A DNA stretch of 31,820 bases, taken from the IMG/VR virus record IMGVR_UViG_3300050015_000074, positions 1 to 31,820 of that record; one strand, 5' to 3'. Under the pieces are notes generated by a model. It made no database searches. It was given only the letters and a program-made list of their open reading frames with translations, and was not told where the DNA came from. This document shows, in pieces, positions 12,538 to 20,452 of the stretch. How positions within the stretch are numbered: the first letter of the stretch is position 1; each line of letters starts with the position of its first letter. This DNA comes from a virus. The translations under genes and the position numbers were made by a program.

Positions 12538-12566
12538 TTGCATTGGTTTTAATATTTTGTTATAAT
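12538..12566 (+). promoter_or_regulatory. sigma-70 promoter of the morphogenesis operon
   Basis: TTGCAT (12538-12543), a 17-nt spacer and TATAAT (12561-12566). Transcription would start near 12573 and run into the attenuator-like RNA and then the small-terminase gene. The layout matches the promoter at 29461. Confidence 0.75.
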
Positions 12567-12572
12567 ATAGTT

Positions 12573-12646
12573 ACAAATTTAATATTTGACGCTTCAAGCG
12601 ATTATTCGCCAAGCCAGTTACCCATTTTATGGGGGCTGGTTTTTTG
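12573..12646 (+). ncRNA. attenuator-like leader RNA, copy A
   Basis: After the start the RNA carries TTAATATTTGACGCT (12580-12594), identical in copy B. A hairpin GCGA-UUAU-UCGC (12598-12609) follows, enclosed by GCUU (12591-12594) pairing with AAGC (12611-12614). That AAGC overlaps the 5' arm of the terminator (12612), so the outer helix and the full terminator cannot coexist. Copy B at 29494 has the same loop and layout with compensating stem changes. Confidence 0.6.
12612..12645 (+). terminator. rho-independent terminator in the late-operon leader
   Basis: AGCCAG (12612-12617) pairs with CTGGTT (12636-12641), with an inner CCCAT/ATGGG stem (12621-12625 with 12629-12633) and a run of six T (12640-12645). 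It lies between the promoter and the terminase genes, so it must be read through for late expression. Confidence 0.75.
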
Positions 12647-12651
12647 TTTAT

Positions 12652-12704
12652 AACTTGCGGCTCTTATCCCTCACCTTTCTCGCAAGTTGGGTGCGGGATA
12701 GGAG
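12652..12704 (+). promoter_or_regulatory. interleaved inverted repeats (pseudoknot-like), upstream of terminase
   Basis: AACTTGCG (12652-12659) pairs with CGCAAGTT (12681-12688). CTCTTATCCC-T-CACC (12661-12675) pairs with GGTG-C-GGGATAGGAG (12690-12704, one mismatch, one GU). The two helices interleave as A-B-A'-B', so they form an H-type pseudoknot or two alternative hairpins. It lies 43 nt before the small-terminase ATG and could act in RNA regulation or as a packaging-site DNA structure. Confidence 0.5.
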
Positions 12705-12746
12705 TTGCCATAGGAAATTTGATTATTTGAATAATAACAAAAAGGT

Positions 12747-13124
12747 ATGTCAGTAAAACAGAAAAACAGCGATAAAATCACCGATAAAAGATTAAAAAAT
12801 CTCAAACCAGCTTGGAAAGAGGGTGAAAGCGGAAATCCTAACGGCAGACCGCTGGGAACTAAAAATTTTAATACTGATTTTGATGAAGCGGTTAAAGAAA
12901 TAGCGGAAGAAAAAAAGATTACCACGAGCGAGGCGCGGAAGATATTAATTAAAAAAGCGTTTACCGAAGCCGAGAAAGGTAATTTTCCTTTTTACAAGGA
13001 TATTTGCGACAGATATTACGGCAAAGCGCAAGAAAATTTGGACTTAACAAGCGGAGGCGAAAAACTTTCTATAAATTTTGATCCGATATTTGAATGCAAC
13101 TCCACGAAAAACAACGAGAAATAA
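12747..13124 (+). CDS. small terminase subunit-like protein (DUF5681-type N-terminus)
   Basis: A 125-residue basic protein. Residues 24-37 (AWKEGESGNPNGRP) carry the W-x-x-GxSGNPxGRP motif of DUF5681-type phage proteins found immediately upstream of large terminases. A helical middle (VKEIAEEKKITTSEARK) and a C-terminal region for contacts with the large subunit follow. It should recognise phage DNA for packaging. It overlaps the terminase large-subunit gene by 31 nt, which supports the pairing. Confidence 0.6.
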   Translation: MSVKQKNSDKITDKRLKNLKPAWKEGESGNPNGRPLGTKNFNTDFDEAVKEIAEEKKITTSEARKILIKKAFTEAEKGNFPFYKDICDRYYGKAQENLDLTSGGEKLSINFDPIFECNSTKNNEK

Positions 13125-14452
13125 TTGCGAATAAGGCAAGGTTTAAAGTTATTCGCGCCGGTAGGAAAGGAGGGAAAACAACGATGGAAGTGGAGGATAT
13201 GAGTTTTGCGGCGGTTAGCGGGAAAGACAGAAATATTTTCTATATCGCGCCAACCCAGATTCAGGCAAGGGATATTGTTTGGGAAACATTTAAAAGAAAA
13301 TTATTTAAAATTGCAGATTTTAACGAGCAAAGGCTGGAAATAAAAGTACCAACGCAAGAGGGAGGATATTCAATCATAAAATTATCAGGCTGGGAAAATA
13401 GAGAAAATTTTAGAGGAAAATCGGCTTATAAATTGGTATTTGATGAAGTAGACACAATGGTAGAGTTTTTTTTAGGATGGCAAGACATTTTCAGACCGAC
13501 ATTGCTTGATACTGGAGGGGAGGCGACATTTATCGGAACTCCTAAAAAAGAAAATCCCAATTTGCGAAGATTGGAAAAAGCGGCTCTAACGGACACAACA
13601 TTCGCGACATTTCATTTTACTTCGTTAGATAATCCTTATTTGTCGCAGGTTGAATTGGAGAGTATTAAAAATGAATACAAAGATAATCCAGAATCATACC
13701 GGCAAGAGATTTTAGCGGAACATATTGATAATTCCGGAGCCTTATTCAAGTATGAGGCTTTAGTGGATATTTTCAGCAATACGATTGTCAAAAAACCAGA
13801 GAAGTATTTGACAGTAGATATTGCAGATGACGGTAGCGACAAAACAATATTCAGCTTTTGGGAAAGTTTAGAAGAATACCGCCGGGAAGAATTTGAGCGT
13901 TTGAACACCGAAGGGATTATCCAAAAAATCAGGGAATATGCGCAAACCGAGCGGATACCGTACAGCCAAATTGCCGTTGACGCGATCGGAGTAGGTGCAG
14001 GAGTGGCGAGTAATAGTCTACTGGACGGGATAATCGGGTTTAAGAGTAGTTACGCGGCAATAAAGACCGACACAAACATAGTTTTATTGCCTTACGCGAC
14101 ATTTATTGATCCGCCGAAGACCAGCGATTACAAGAATTTGCGAAGCCAGTGCGTTTTCACCCTTGCGGATAAAGTAAACAATCACCAGATCGCTTCTAAA
14201 GTAACAGGGAAACAGAAAGAAGAAATAATCGAGGAATTGTCCAACTATCAGGACGCAAGCGCCGGAGATGGCAAAAGAATGGCAACGGTGAAAGAGAAAG
14301 TTAAGGAGATTATTGGCAGATCACCGGACTCAAGCGATTGTTTCATTATGAGAATGTATTTTGAGGTTATGGCAAAAGTGTCCCCGGTTCAAAGCGATAT
14401 AAAACCAAGAATATGGCAACACCAAGAACAACGAAAAAACGTAGCAATATAA
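13094..14452 (+). CDS. terminase large subunit
   Basis: A 452-residue packaging motor. The ATPase domain has a Walker A-like RAGRKGGKTT (21-30), Walker B KLVFDEVD (113-120) with catalytic Glu, and the coupling motif IGTP (147-150). The C-terminal RNase H-like nuclease has TVDIADDGSDKT (240-251, Asp242), IAVDAIG (293-299, Asp296) and SPDSSDC (410-416), the three acidic metal sites. Length is normal for the family. It cuts concatemers and pumps DNA into the prohead through the portal encoded downstream. The 3' end overlaps the next gene by 40 nt. Confidence 0.9.
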   Translation: MQLHEKQREIIANKARFKVIRAGRKGGKTTMEVEDMSFAAVSGKDRNIFYIAPTQIQARDIVWETFKRKLFKIADFNEQRLEIKVPTQEGGYSIIKLSGWENRENFRGKSAYKLVFDEVDTMVEFFLGWQDIFRPTLLDTGGEATFIGTPKKENPNLRRLEKAALTDTTFATFHFTSLDNPYLSQVELESIKNEYKDNPESYRQEILAEHIDNSGALFKYEALVDIFSNTIVKKPEKYLTVDIADDGSDKTIFSFWESLEEYRREEFERLNTEGIIQKIREYAQTERIPYSQIAVDAIGVGAGVASNSLLDGIIGFKSSYAAIKTDTNIVLLPYATFIDPPKTSDYKNLRSQCVFTLADKVNNHQIASKVTGKQKEEIIEELSNYQDASAGDGKRMATVKEKVKEIIGRSPDSSDCFIMRMYFEVMAKVSPVQSDIKPRIWQHQEQRKNVAI

Positions 14453-14760
14453 AACCGACAGAGAAACAGTTGGAGGCGCGCGCTAAGTTTGCGTTATTGG
14501 CAAAGAAACGCGCGCAAAAAGGCGAATATAGTTTATCGGTTACTTTGGGCGGTATTATTTTTAACGCCAAAACCGACGATATTAAAACCGCTTTGTTGGA
14601 TTTGAAACCGGAAAAGATAACTAACACAGTAACGGTGGCCGTTACAAAAGGAGCTAAAACAATTGAAAAGAAATTGACGGCTCTAAAAGCGCGACAGATA
14701 TTTTTTAACGGTTTGGCTTGTCAGTATTTTACTAAAAATTTAACCGCTTTATTAAATTAA
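14413..14760 (+). CDS. small protein between terminase and portal
   Basis: A 115-residue basic protein whose start lies 40 nt inside the terminase gene. The N-terminal 25 residues are highly basic (ATPRTTKKRSNIKPTEK). The middle is beta-rich (YSLSVTLGGIIFNAKTD), and the C-terminus is helical (FFNGLACQYFTKNLTALL). Its stop overlaps the portal start by one base (TAATG). A head-assembly or DNA-binding role is plausible by position only. Confidence 0.5.
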   Translation: MATPRTTKKRSNIKPTEKQLEARAKFALLAKKRAQKGEYSLSVTLGGIIFNAKTDDIKTALLDLKPEKITNTVTVAVTKGAKTIEKKLTALKARQIFFNGLACQYFTKNLTALLN

Positions 14761-16595
14761 TGGACGCAAAATCCCCCGCACAAACAAAAACAGAGAATGT
14801 TTATTCTTTTATAACGAGAGAGGAAACCGCGTACCAGACGCTGGGTGTTCCGGTTATCGACGGTTGGGAGTGGCATATGTTTGACCACATTAAAAAGAGC
14901 ACACTTTATAAAAATTCCAAGTTTTTCGATGGTAAAGATGATGGCAACCGTCCGTTTAAGAACATAATCCGGCCAATTCTTAATGTCGCTTATCGTTCCG
15001 AGGGTTTTGATGTGAAAGATATAAATCCCTTTGTTGATGATGCGGATAATTATTACAAATCATTTTTGGTTAAGAAGTTTCACGTTAAATGGGCGCGGAA
15101 TAACGATATTGATACTTTTATCGACGATGTCGTTGAATCATACGTTGATTACGGTGGCGTGTTGGTTAAGGAAGTCAATGAGGTGAGGCCTGAAGTTGTG
15201 CCGTTGCAACGGTTGGCGTTTTGCGATCAGACCGATATTCTTTCCGGACCGATATGCGAAAAGCATATGTACGCCCCTGATCAGTTACTTGAAATGACCA
15301 AGTGGGACGCGGATAAGATTGATGAGGCGATCACGATGGCGCGAGAAGAAAAAAGTAATTCACAATCAAACAACGTTAAGGCGAAAACGCCTGGAAAATA
15401 TATTGAGGTTTACGAATTGCACGGTATGTTCCCCGAAACGTGGCTTGACGATAGTGGCAATCCTGATAAATATACCCGCCAATTCCACGTTATTACTTTT
15501 TACAAAGACACTAATTCAAACAAAAACGGCATTACTCTTTATAAGGGCAAAGAGAAAAATCCTTATAAATTCTTAGCGAGGGATAAGATTTACGGCCGGG
15601 CCTTGGGTTTTGGCGGGATTGAAGAACTGTTTGAAGCGCAAATTTGGACGAATTACAGCGAGATACAGATCAAGGAAATGTTGGACGTGGCGGCGATGAT
15701 GATTGTTCAGACTTATGACAAGACTTTCGTCGGACGGCATAGTCTAACCGATATGAAGAAGGGAGAGATCGTGACTACCGAACCAAACGCGCCATTAAAC
15801 TTTTTACAAATACCCGCGGCGAATATAAATTTGTTCGAGCAGAAACTTAGAAGCTGGGATTTGCAGGGGAAGACCACAGGAAGCGCGAACGACGCGCAGA
15901 TGGGTATCAATCCATCAAGCGGTACCCCATTTGCCTTAGAGAACTTAATAACGGCAACCGGTCAAGGTTTGCACGAATATCGCCGCGGCAAGATTGCCAC
16001 GTTTGTCGGCGAAATGTATCGTGATTGGTTCTTGGATGATTTAGCGGCCGAAATGAACAAGGGCGATAAGTGGCTTGTCGAATTGGACTTGGATGAAATG
16101 CAGTTTGTCGCTGAAGCGATCAGTACCAAACAGGCCAATAATGAGGCGGTAAAGATGGTAATTAATTATTTTGACGGCAAGGGCGAAGCACCATCCCAAG
16201 AAGAAATTGACGCTTTTAAGGAAGTAGCGAAGCAGGATTTTATTAAAGGGGGAAAGAAAAGATTTTTGGAGATCGTGAAAGATGAACTTAAAAGTATTCC
16301 GATTGATGTCGATGTTAATGTGGCTGGAAAGCAAGCCTATAACGATAAAGTAACCGACAAACTGACTAATATTTTCCGGCAGATCATTGCTAATCCGATG
16401 GCGTTCCAACAGACAATGCAACTGCCTGGAATGGGCAAAGTATTCAATGAAATACTTGAATACGCCGGATTAAGTCCCGTTGATTTTGTTGGGATGACCG
16501 TGGCGCAACCGGCGCAACAAATGCAACAACCACAACAACCACAACAACAAATTAATCAACCGCAACAGGCACAGCCTCAAGCGGTTACACAATAA
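14760..16595 (+). CDS. portal protein
   Basis: A 611-residue protein in the canonical place after the large terminase. The mixed alpha/beta body with a wing region (about residues 60-330), a long helical stem/clip region (about 340-470) and a long Gln/Pro-rich C-terminus (about 580-611) fit portal proteins of short-tailed phages, including the coiled C-terminal 'barrel' extension. It forms the 12-subunit ring at the head vertex through which DNA enters and leaves. No single motif is diagnostic. Size and gene order carry the assignment. Confidence 0.75.
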   Translation: MDAKSPAQTKTENVYSFITREETAYQTLGVPVIDGWEWHMFDHIKKSTLYKNSKFFDGKDDGNRPFKNIIRPILNVAYRSEGFDVKDINPFVDDADNYYKSFLVKKFHVKWARNNDIDTFIDDVVESYVDYGGVLVKEVNEVRPEVVPLQRLAFCDQTDILSGPICEKHMYAPDQLLEMTKWDADKIDEAITMAREEKSNSQSNNVKAKTPGKYIEVYELHGMFPETWLDDSGNPDKYTRQFHVITFYKDTNSNKNGITLYKGKEKNPYKFLARDKIYGRALGFGGIEELFEAQIWTNYSEIQIKEMLDVAAMMIVQTYDKTFVGRHSLTDMKKGEIVTTEPNAPLNFLQIPAANINLFEQKLRSWDLQGKTTGSANDAQMGINPSSGTPFALENLITATGQGLHEYRRGKIATFVGEMYRDWFLDDLAAEMNKGDKWLVELDLDEMQFVAEAISTKQANNEAVKMVINYFDGKGEAPSQEEIDAFKEVAKQDFIKGGKKRFLEIVKDELKSIPIDVDVNVAGKQAYNDKVTDKLTNIFRQIIANPMAFQQTMQLPGMGKVFNEILEYAGLSPVDFVGMTVAQPAQQMQQPQQPQQQINQPQQAQPQAVTQ

Positions 16596-16597
16596 AT

Positions 16598-16924
16598 ATG
16601 GAAGACGATATTTTAACCGAAGCGGAGCAAAATTTAATTATTTCTTTCAACTCCAATACGGAAATGAAAGAATCGGTGAAGAAAGTTTTGCTAAGGGGAA
16701 TTTATGAGAATGGAGTAATTAAGAAAGGAAAGAAAGTTGACGCTACAAAAAACTGGGCATTATCGTTAGGGCTTAATCAGCCCGTGAGCGTCAGCAATGA
16801 GGCGATCGGGGCAAAACTTGTAGCTTTATCAGAGGCGATCCAATTTCTTGAAAATGCGTTTTCTCAATTAAGCGTATATAAAAAAGCCGAACCAGCAGAA
16901 CCTCAAACTAATAAAGCAATATAA
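16598..16924 (+). CDS. small head-module protein, unknown function
   Basis: A 108-residue protein 2 nt after the portal gene, in an AT-ATGG context. It is mostly helical (DDILTEAEQNLIISFNS start, then KESVKKVLLRGIYENG), with a C-terminal Glu/Pro-rich tail. It could be a portal or head-completion helper, but nothing in the sequence names it. Confidence 0.5.
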   Translation: MEDDILTEAEQNLIISFNSNTEMKESVKKVLLRGIYENGVIKKGKKVDATKNWALSLGLNQPVSVSNEAIGAKLVALSEAIQFLENAFSQLSVYKKAEPAEPQTNKAI

Positions 16925-16926
16925 AT

Positions 16927-18738
16927 ATGGCAGAATTTAAAAATGTTTCAGAATCGGGATTAATTAAATCCAAAGGAGGAAAATTAAACAAAATCATTAT
17001 CAATTCCCATTCATCGGGAACCGTGGCGTTGGTTGACGGCACTGGTCCGAGCGTGGCTGGTTCGCAGGTGCTTACCAGCGCGGGAGCCAGCGCGCCGGCG
17101 GTATACGCGACACAGACAATCACCCAAAGCGTGGGTGCGGGAACGCCCGCCGATTACGCTACTCAAACTTTGACCAGTTCGGGCGCAGGCGCACCGGCGG
17201 CACACGCTTTGCAGACACTTACGAGTAACGGGAAAAATGTATCCGATGGCGATACGATCACCGTTGCGTCAACCGTTTACACGTTTAAAAAGGTTTTAGC
17301 TTCCGCCTACGATGTGAAAATTGGCGATACCGCCCACGAAAGTTTGGTGAATCTATACAAAGCTGTAAACGCGACCGGCGTGGCTCTTACTAATTATTTT
17401 ACAGGAACCTTGGTTCATCCGACCGCGATCGCCTACAATTTGACCGATACCACGTTTGTAGTGGTTGCGCGAACAATCGGGACGGGCGGAAATTCGATTG
17501 CGACAACTTCAACCGCCACTAATTTCACTTTTGGCGATACCACAATGGCGGGAGGCGTGGCGACAACTTCCGCAACGATCACGGTGAACACCACGGTTTA
17601 TACCGCGGTTAAAGTATTGAGCGAAACTTACGGTTTAACCGCCGCGGCCAACCAAGTTAAATGGACAACCAGCGAAGCGGTATTCCTGGATAATTTGAAG
17701 CTTGCTATTAACGGAACGGGAACCGCGGGAACGCATTATGGGACTGGCACGGTGGCGCATACAACCGTGATCGCAACCGCCAACACCGATACTACGCAAG
17801 TAGTTTACGCAAGAACAATTGGAACTGCCGCTAATTCTTATCCGTCAACCGCGACAATGAGCAATTACGCTTGGGGAAATACCACCTTGCTTGGAGGTGT
17901 GGCGGTTAGCGCGGCGACAATCACGATCGGAACCACGGTTTATACCGCGGTGAAAACTTTGGCCGAAACTATCGGGCTTACCGCTGTTGCTTATCAGGTT
18001 TTATGGGTTACTTCGGAAGCGGTATTCTTGGATAACTTAAAATCAGCGATTAACGCGATCGGAACCGCAGGAACGGACTATGGCACCGGAACCGCGGCTC
18101 ATCCCGATGTTATCGCTTATACGAATACAAACACTACGCAAGTGGTGGTCGCCAGGGTGATCGGAACCGCGGCAAACAGTATTGCCACCACTGCTACCAT
18201 GACACATTACGCTTGGGGTAATACGACTCTTTTAGGGGGCGTGGCGACAACTGTCGCAACAGTAACCATTGGAACGAGAGTATATACGGCGGTAACCGGA
18301 TTAGCGGAAACCTATGGTTTGACCGCAGTCAAAGACCAGATATTGTGGGTTACTTCGGAGGAAGTATTTTTGGATAACCTTAAATCGGCGATCAATGGAT
18401 CGGGGACGGTTGGAACCGATTATTCGACAGGTACAACTCCAAATTACGATGTTTACGCGACAACAAATACCGCAACCCAGCAAACCATTGTTAGCAAACT
18501 TTTGGGAGTGGCGCAAAACTTGATTGCGACAACGACAACGCTCGGCAATTATTCGTGGGGAGCGGCGACTTTAGCAAGTGGTGCGGGCCCGGTAGGCAAG
18601 GTGATGCATCCGACAATGACGCTATCCGTAGTAGCAACAACAGGGGAAAGAGTTTTGGATTTTGGCGATGAGGAATTTATCAACGGTTTGTATATAACGG
18701 TCGGCGGAACAGCGAATTTAACTTTAGTACTAAATTAA
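16927..18738 (+). CDS. repeat-domain virion surface protein (decoration/fibre-like)
   Basis: A 603-residue Thr/Ala/Gly-rich protein with almost no charge. Three short repeats (about 47-100, each ending near ATQT) precede four copies of a domain of about 110 residues starting near residues 111, 218, 332 and 446. The last three are spaced exactly 114 residues. Each runs from a VYTA-type strand through VFLDNLKSAIN and YGTGT to a WGNTTLLGG end. Such beta domains occur in phage head-fibre or decoration proteins. It lies between portal and scaffold, unusual for a fibre. It probably decorates the capsid. Confidence 0.6.
   Translation: MAEFKNVSESGLIKSKGGKLNKIIINSHSSGTVALVDGTGPSVAGSQVLTSAGASAPAVYATQTITQSVGAGTPADYATQTLTSSGAGAPAAHALQTLTSNGKNVSDGDTITVASTVYTFKKVLASAYDVKIGDTAHESLVNLYKAVNATGVALTNYFTGTLVHPTAIAYNLTDTTFVVVARTIGTGGNSIATTSTATNFTFGDTTMAGGVATTSATITVNTTVYTAVKVLSETYGLTAAANQVKWTTSEAVFLDNLKLAINGTGTAGTHYGTGTVAHTTVIATANTDTTQVVYARTIGTAANSYPSTATMSNYAWGNTTLLGGVAVSAATITIGTTVYTAVKTLAETIGLTAVAYQVLWVTSEAVFLDNLKSAINAIGTAGTDYGTGTAAHPDVIAYTNTNTTQVVVARVIGTAANSIATTATMTHYAWGNTTLLGGVATTVATVTIGTRVYTAVTGLAETYGLTAVKDQILWVTSEEVFLDNLKSAINGSGTVGTDYSTGTTPNYDVYATTNTATQQTIVSKLLGVAQNLIATTTTLGNYSWGAATLASGAGPVGKVMHPTMTLSVVATTGERVLDFGDEEFINGLYITVGGTANLTLVLN
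17257..18582 (+). repeat. four tandem protein-domain repeats (342-bp period)
   Basis: The four domain copies of the surface protein. Copies 2-4 repeat at exactly 342 bp and share near-identical segments such as SEAVFLDNLK. Copy 1 is more diverged and 107 residues long, and copy 4 has diverged at its end. This indicates stepwise duplication. Confidence 0.75.
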
Positions 18739-18747
18739 AAAAAATAT

Positions 18748-19197
18748 ATGGCTTTAACTACGAATCGTTCAAGTTTATCAGCGAAGTTGATAGCGAAAAA
18801 CTATAAAGCAGGTTTAGGCAGTTTGCAAATGGCGCGGGTTATCTATGACTTTACGGTGGATGGTGGCGGCGCGGCCGCTTACACGCCTAAAAAGAACGTG
18901 GAATTGCCGGATAATACAGTTATCGTGGGAGGCACAATTAACTCTACCACCGCGGTAACATCCACCAACGCTTGTAACGTAACCATCGGAACAAGCGCGG
19001 GATCGGCGGCTAACTCAATCCTTACCGCGACCGCCAAAGGTTCTTTCTCGACCGATGCGGTGATTAACTCAGTAGCGACATTCGCCACTCCAGTGAAGTT
19101 GACCGCTAAAGGAAAAGTAACAATCAGCTTTACTGACTCAGCGGTTTTAGGTGGTGTAGTCGAAATCACCTTGTATTATTTTGTAGCAAGAAACTAA
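18748..19197 (+). CDS. small virion structural protein, paralogue 1
   Basis: A 149-residue beta-rich protein. Shared segments with the next gene include GLGSLQMARVIYDF, an LPDNTVIV strand, INSTTAVTS, TIGTSAGS and a C-terminal EITLYYF strand. The pattern (aliphatic N-terminal helix, then jelly-roll-like strands) is common in phage capsid-associated proteins. No Cys and no signal. Likely a decoration or minor head protein, by context next to the surface protein and scaffold. Confidence 0.55.
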   Translation: MALTTNRSSLSAKLIAKNYKAGLGSLQMARVIYDFTVDGGGAAAYTPKKNVELPDNTVIVGGTINSTTAVTSTNACNVTIGTSAGSAANSILTATAKGSFSTDAVINSVATFATPVKLTAKGKVTISFTDSAVLGGVVEITLYYFVARN

Positions 19198-19209
19198 CAA
19201 GAAACTAAT

Positions 19210-19659
19210 ATGTCTGGAAATGCACACAGAAACATTTATTTGCAAAGAAAAATACTTTCCAAGAATACCAATTATGGGCTTGGAACTTTGCAGATGGCAA
19301 GAGCGATTTATGATTTTGGTGTCGATGGCGGAGCAATCTCTACCATTACGCCAAAACATAATGCGTGGCTTCCCGATAACGCCATCATCGTTGCCGGAGT
19401 GATTAATTCCACAACCGCGGTAACATCCGCCGGCGCGCCGAGTATTACGATTGGAACAAGTGCAGGTTCGAGTGTGTCGGCGATTTTGGGAGCAAAAGTC
19501 AAAGGTGATTATACGCTGGACGCGATCATCGCGGCGGTTCCTACTTTTGCTGTGCCGGTAAAGTTATCGAACAAAGGGCAGATCACAATCACTACCGACG
19601 TGGCTTTAACCGCGGGGGTGATCGAAGTTACATTGTTTTATTTTGCGGAGAGGAATTAA
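19210..19659 (+). CDS. small virion structural protein, paralogue 2
   Basis: A 149-residue protein of exactly the same length as its upstream neighbour and clearly homologous throughout (GLGTLQMARAIYDFGVDGG, LPDNAIIVAG, VIEVTLFYFAERN). The two arose by tandem duplication and have since diverged, mainly in the N-terminal 15 residues (MSGNAHRNIYLQRK here). Two copies may form hetero-oligomers or sit at different capsid positions. Confidence 0.55.
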   Translation: MSGNAHRNIYLQRKILSKNTNYGLGTLQMARAIYDFGVDGGAISTITPKHNAWLPDNAIIVAGVINSTTAVTSAGAPSITIGTSAGSSVSAILGAKVKGDYTLDAIIAAVPTFAVPVKLSNKGQITITTDVALTAGVIEVTLFYFAERN

Positions 19660-19713
19660 AGTTTTTGTAGGTCTTAGCGGTTAATTCCAAGAAGAGATCA
19701 CGGATAATAAAAT

Positions 19714-19806
19714 TTGAGTTCTCAATCTCGTAAAAAATTGTTAAAAGTTATCACTCTTTTAAAAAGTGAATTAAATCGAGTTATGATTCTCGCGCAAAAT
19801 CAATAA
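19714..19806 (+). CDS. possible 30-residue helical peptide
   Basis: A TTG-started frame (LSSQSRKKLLKVITLLKSEL start) encodes one amphipathic basic helix and ends 13 nt before the scaffold ATG. The stop directly before the TTG excludes a longer form. The rest of the 160-nt gap (19660-19819) shows only weak hairpins. It might be chance. Confidence 0.3.
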   Translation: MSSQSRKKLLKVITLLKSELNRVMILAQNQ

Positions 19807-19819
19807 CATATATCATTTT

Positions 19820-20383
19820 ATGGCAAATCAAAATGACGTTAACGAGGAAGAGGTAATCGATGTACCCGAAATCAAGGAAGAGAAAGACGAAAACGGGGCG
19901 GACGTTACCGACTGGAAGGCTAAGGCTTTGGAAGCGCAGGGAATAGCAAAACGCTATCAGACTAAACTTTCAAAGATGAAAGAGGCCAAACCAGCACCCG
20001 CAGTTGAGAAGCAAGAAGCAAAACAAGAAACTTTGGACCGAATTGATCGCGCTGTTTTACGGGTTGAAAAGATAACTGAACCCGATGAAATCGCGCTGGT
20101 TGAATCGACGATGAAAGAAAGCGGTAAATCTCTTGAGGCAGTATTGGCAATGAAATATTTCCAATCAGAACTCAAGGAAATGCGAGAATTTCGTGCGTCA
20201 AAGGAGGCTATACCAAGCAGTACCAGACGCTCAAGCCAATCATCTCGCGATACTGTTGATTATTGGATTGCTAAAGGTGAATTACCGCCCGCGGATCAGG
20301 TAAAATTGAGGCGCGACGTGGTAAATGCCAGAATGGCAACCGCAAAACAGAAAAGCAAATTTACCGATAATCCCGTCGTGTAG
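19820..20383 (+). CDS. capsid scaffolding protein
   Basis: A 187-residue, highly charged, helical protein immediately upstream of the coat gene. An acidic N-terminus (NEEEVIDVPEIKEEKDENG), a coiled-coil-like centre (about 35-125) and a basic C-terminus (VKLRRDVVNARMATAKQKSK) that would contact coat protein match phage scaffolding proteins in length, composition and place. It would direct prohead assembly and then leave. It ends at TAG, one of the few amber stops used here. Confidence 0.7.
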   Translation: MANQNDVNEEEVIDVPEIKEEKDENGADVTDWKAKALEAQGIAKRYQTKLSKMKEAKPAPAVEKQEAKQETLDRIDRAVLRVEKITEPDEIALVESTMKESGKSLEAVLAMKYFQSELKEMREFRASKEAIPSSTRRSSQSSRDTVDYWIAKGELPPADQVKLRRDVVNARMATAKQKSKFTDNPVV

Positions 20384-20452
20384 TCTGATATTTCTTGTTG
20401 CATAATTTAACAATTTTGTAACAAGCGAAAGCGAAAACTACAAAATACCAAT

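Noticed and set aside
16501-16590. Gln-rich repeats at the portal C-terminus as a separate element
   Set aside because: They are in frame with the portal and match the flexible C-terminal tails known for portal proteins.
20384-20452. A promoter for the capsid gene
   Set aside because: TTGCAT is present, but no acceptable -10 box lies at 16-18 nt. Only a weak hairpin is seen.
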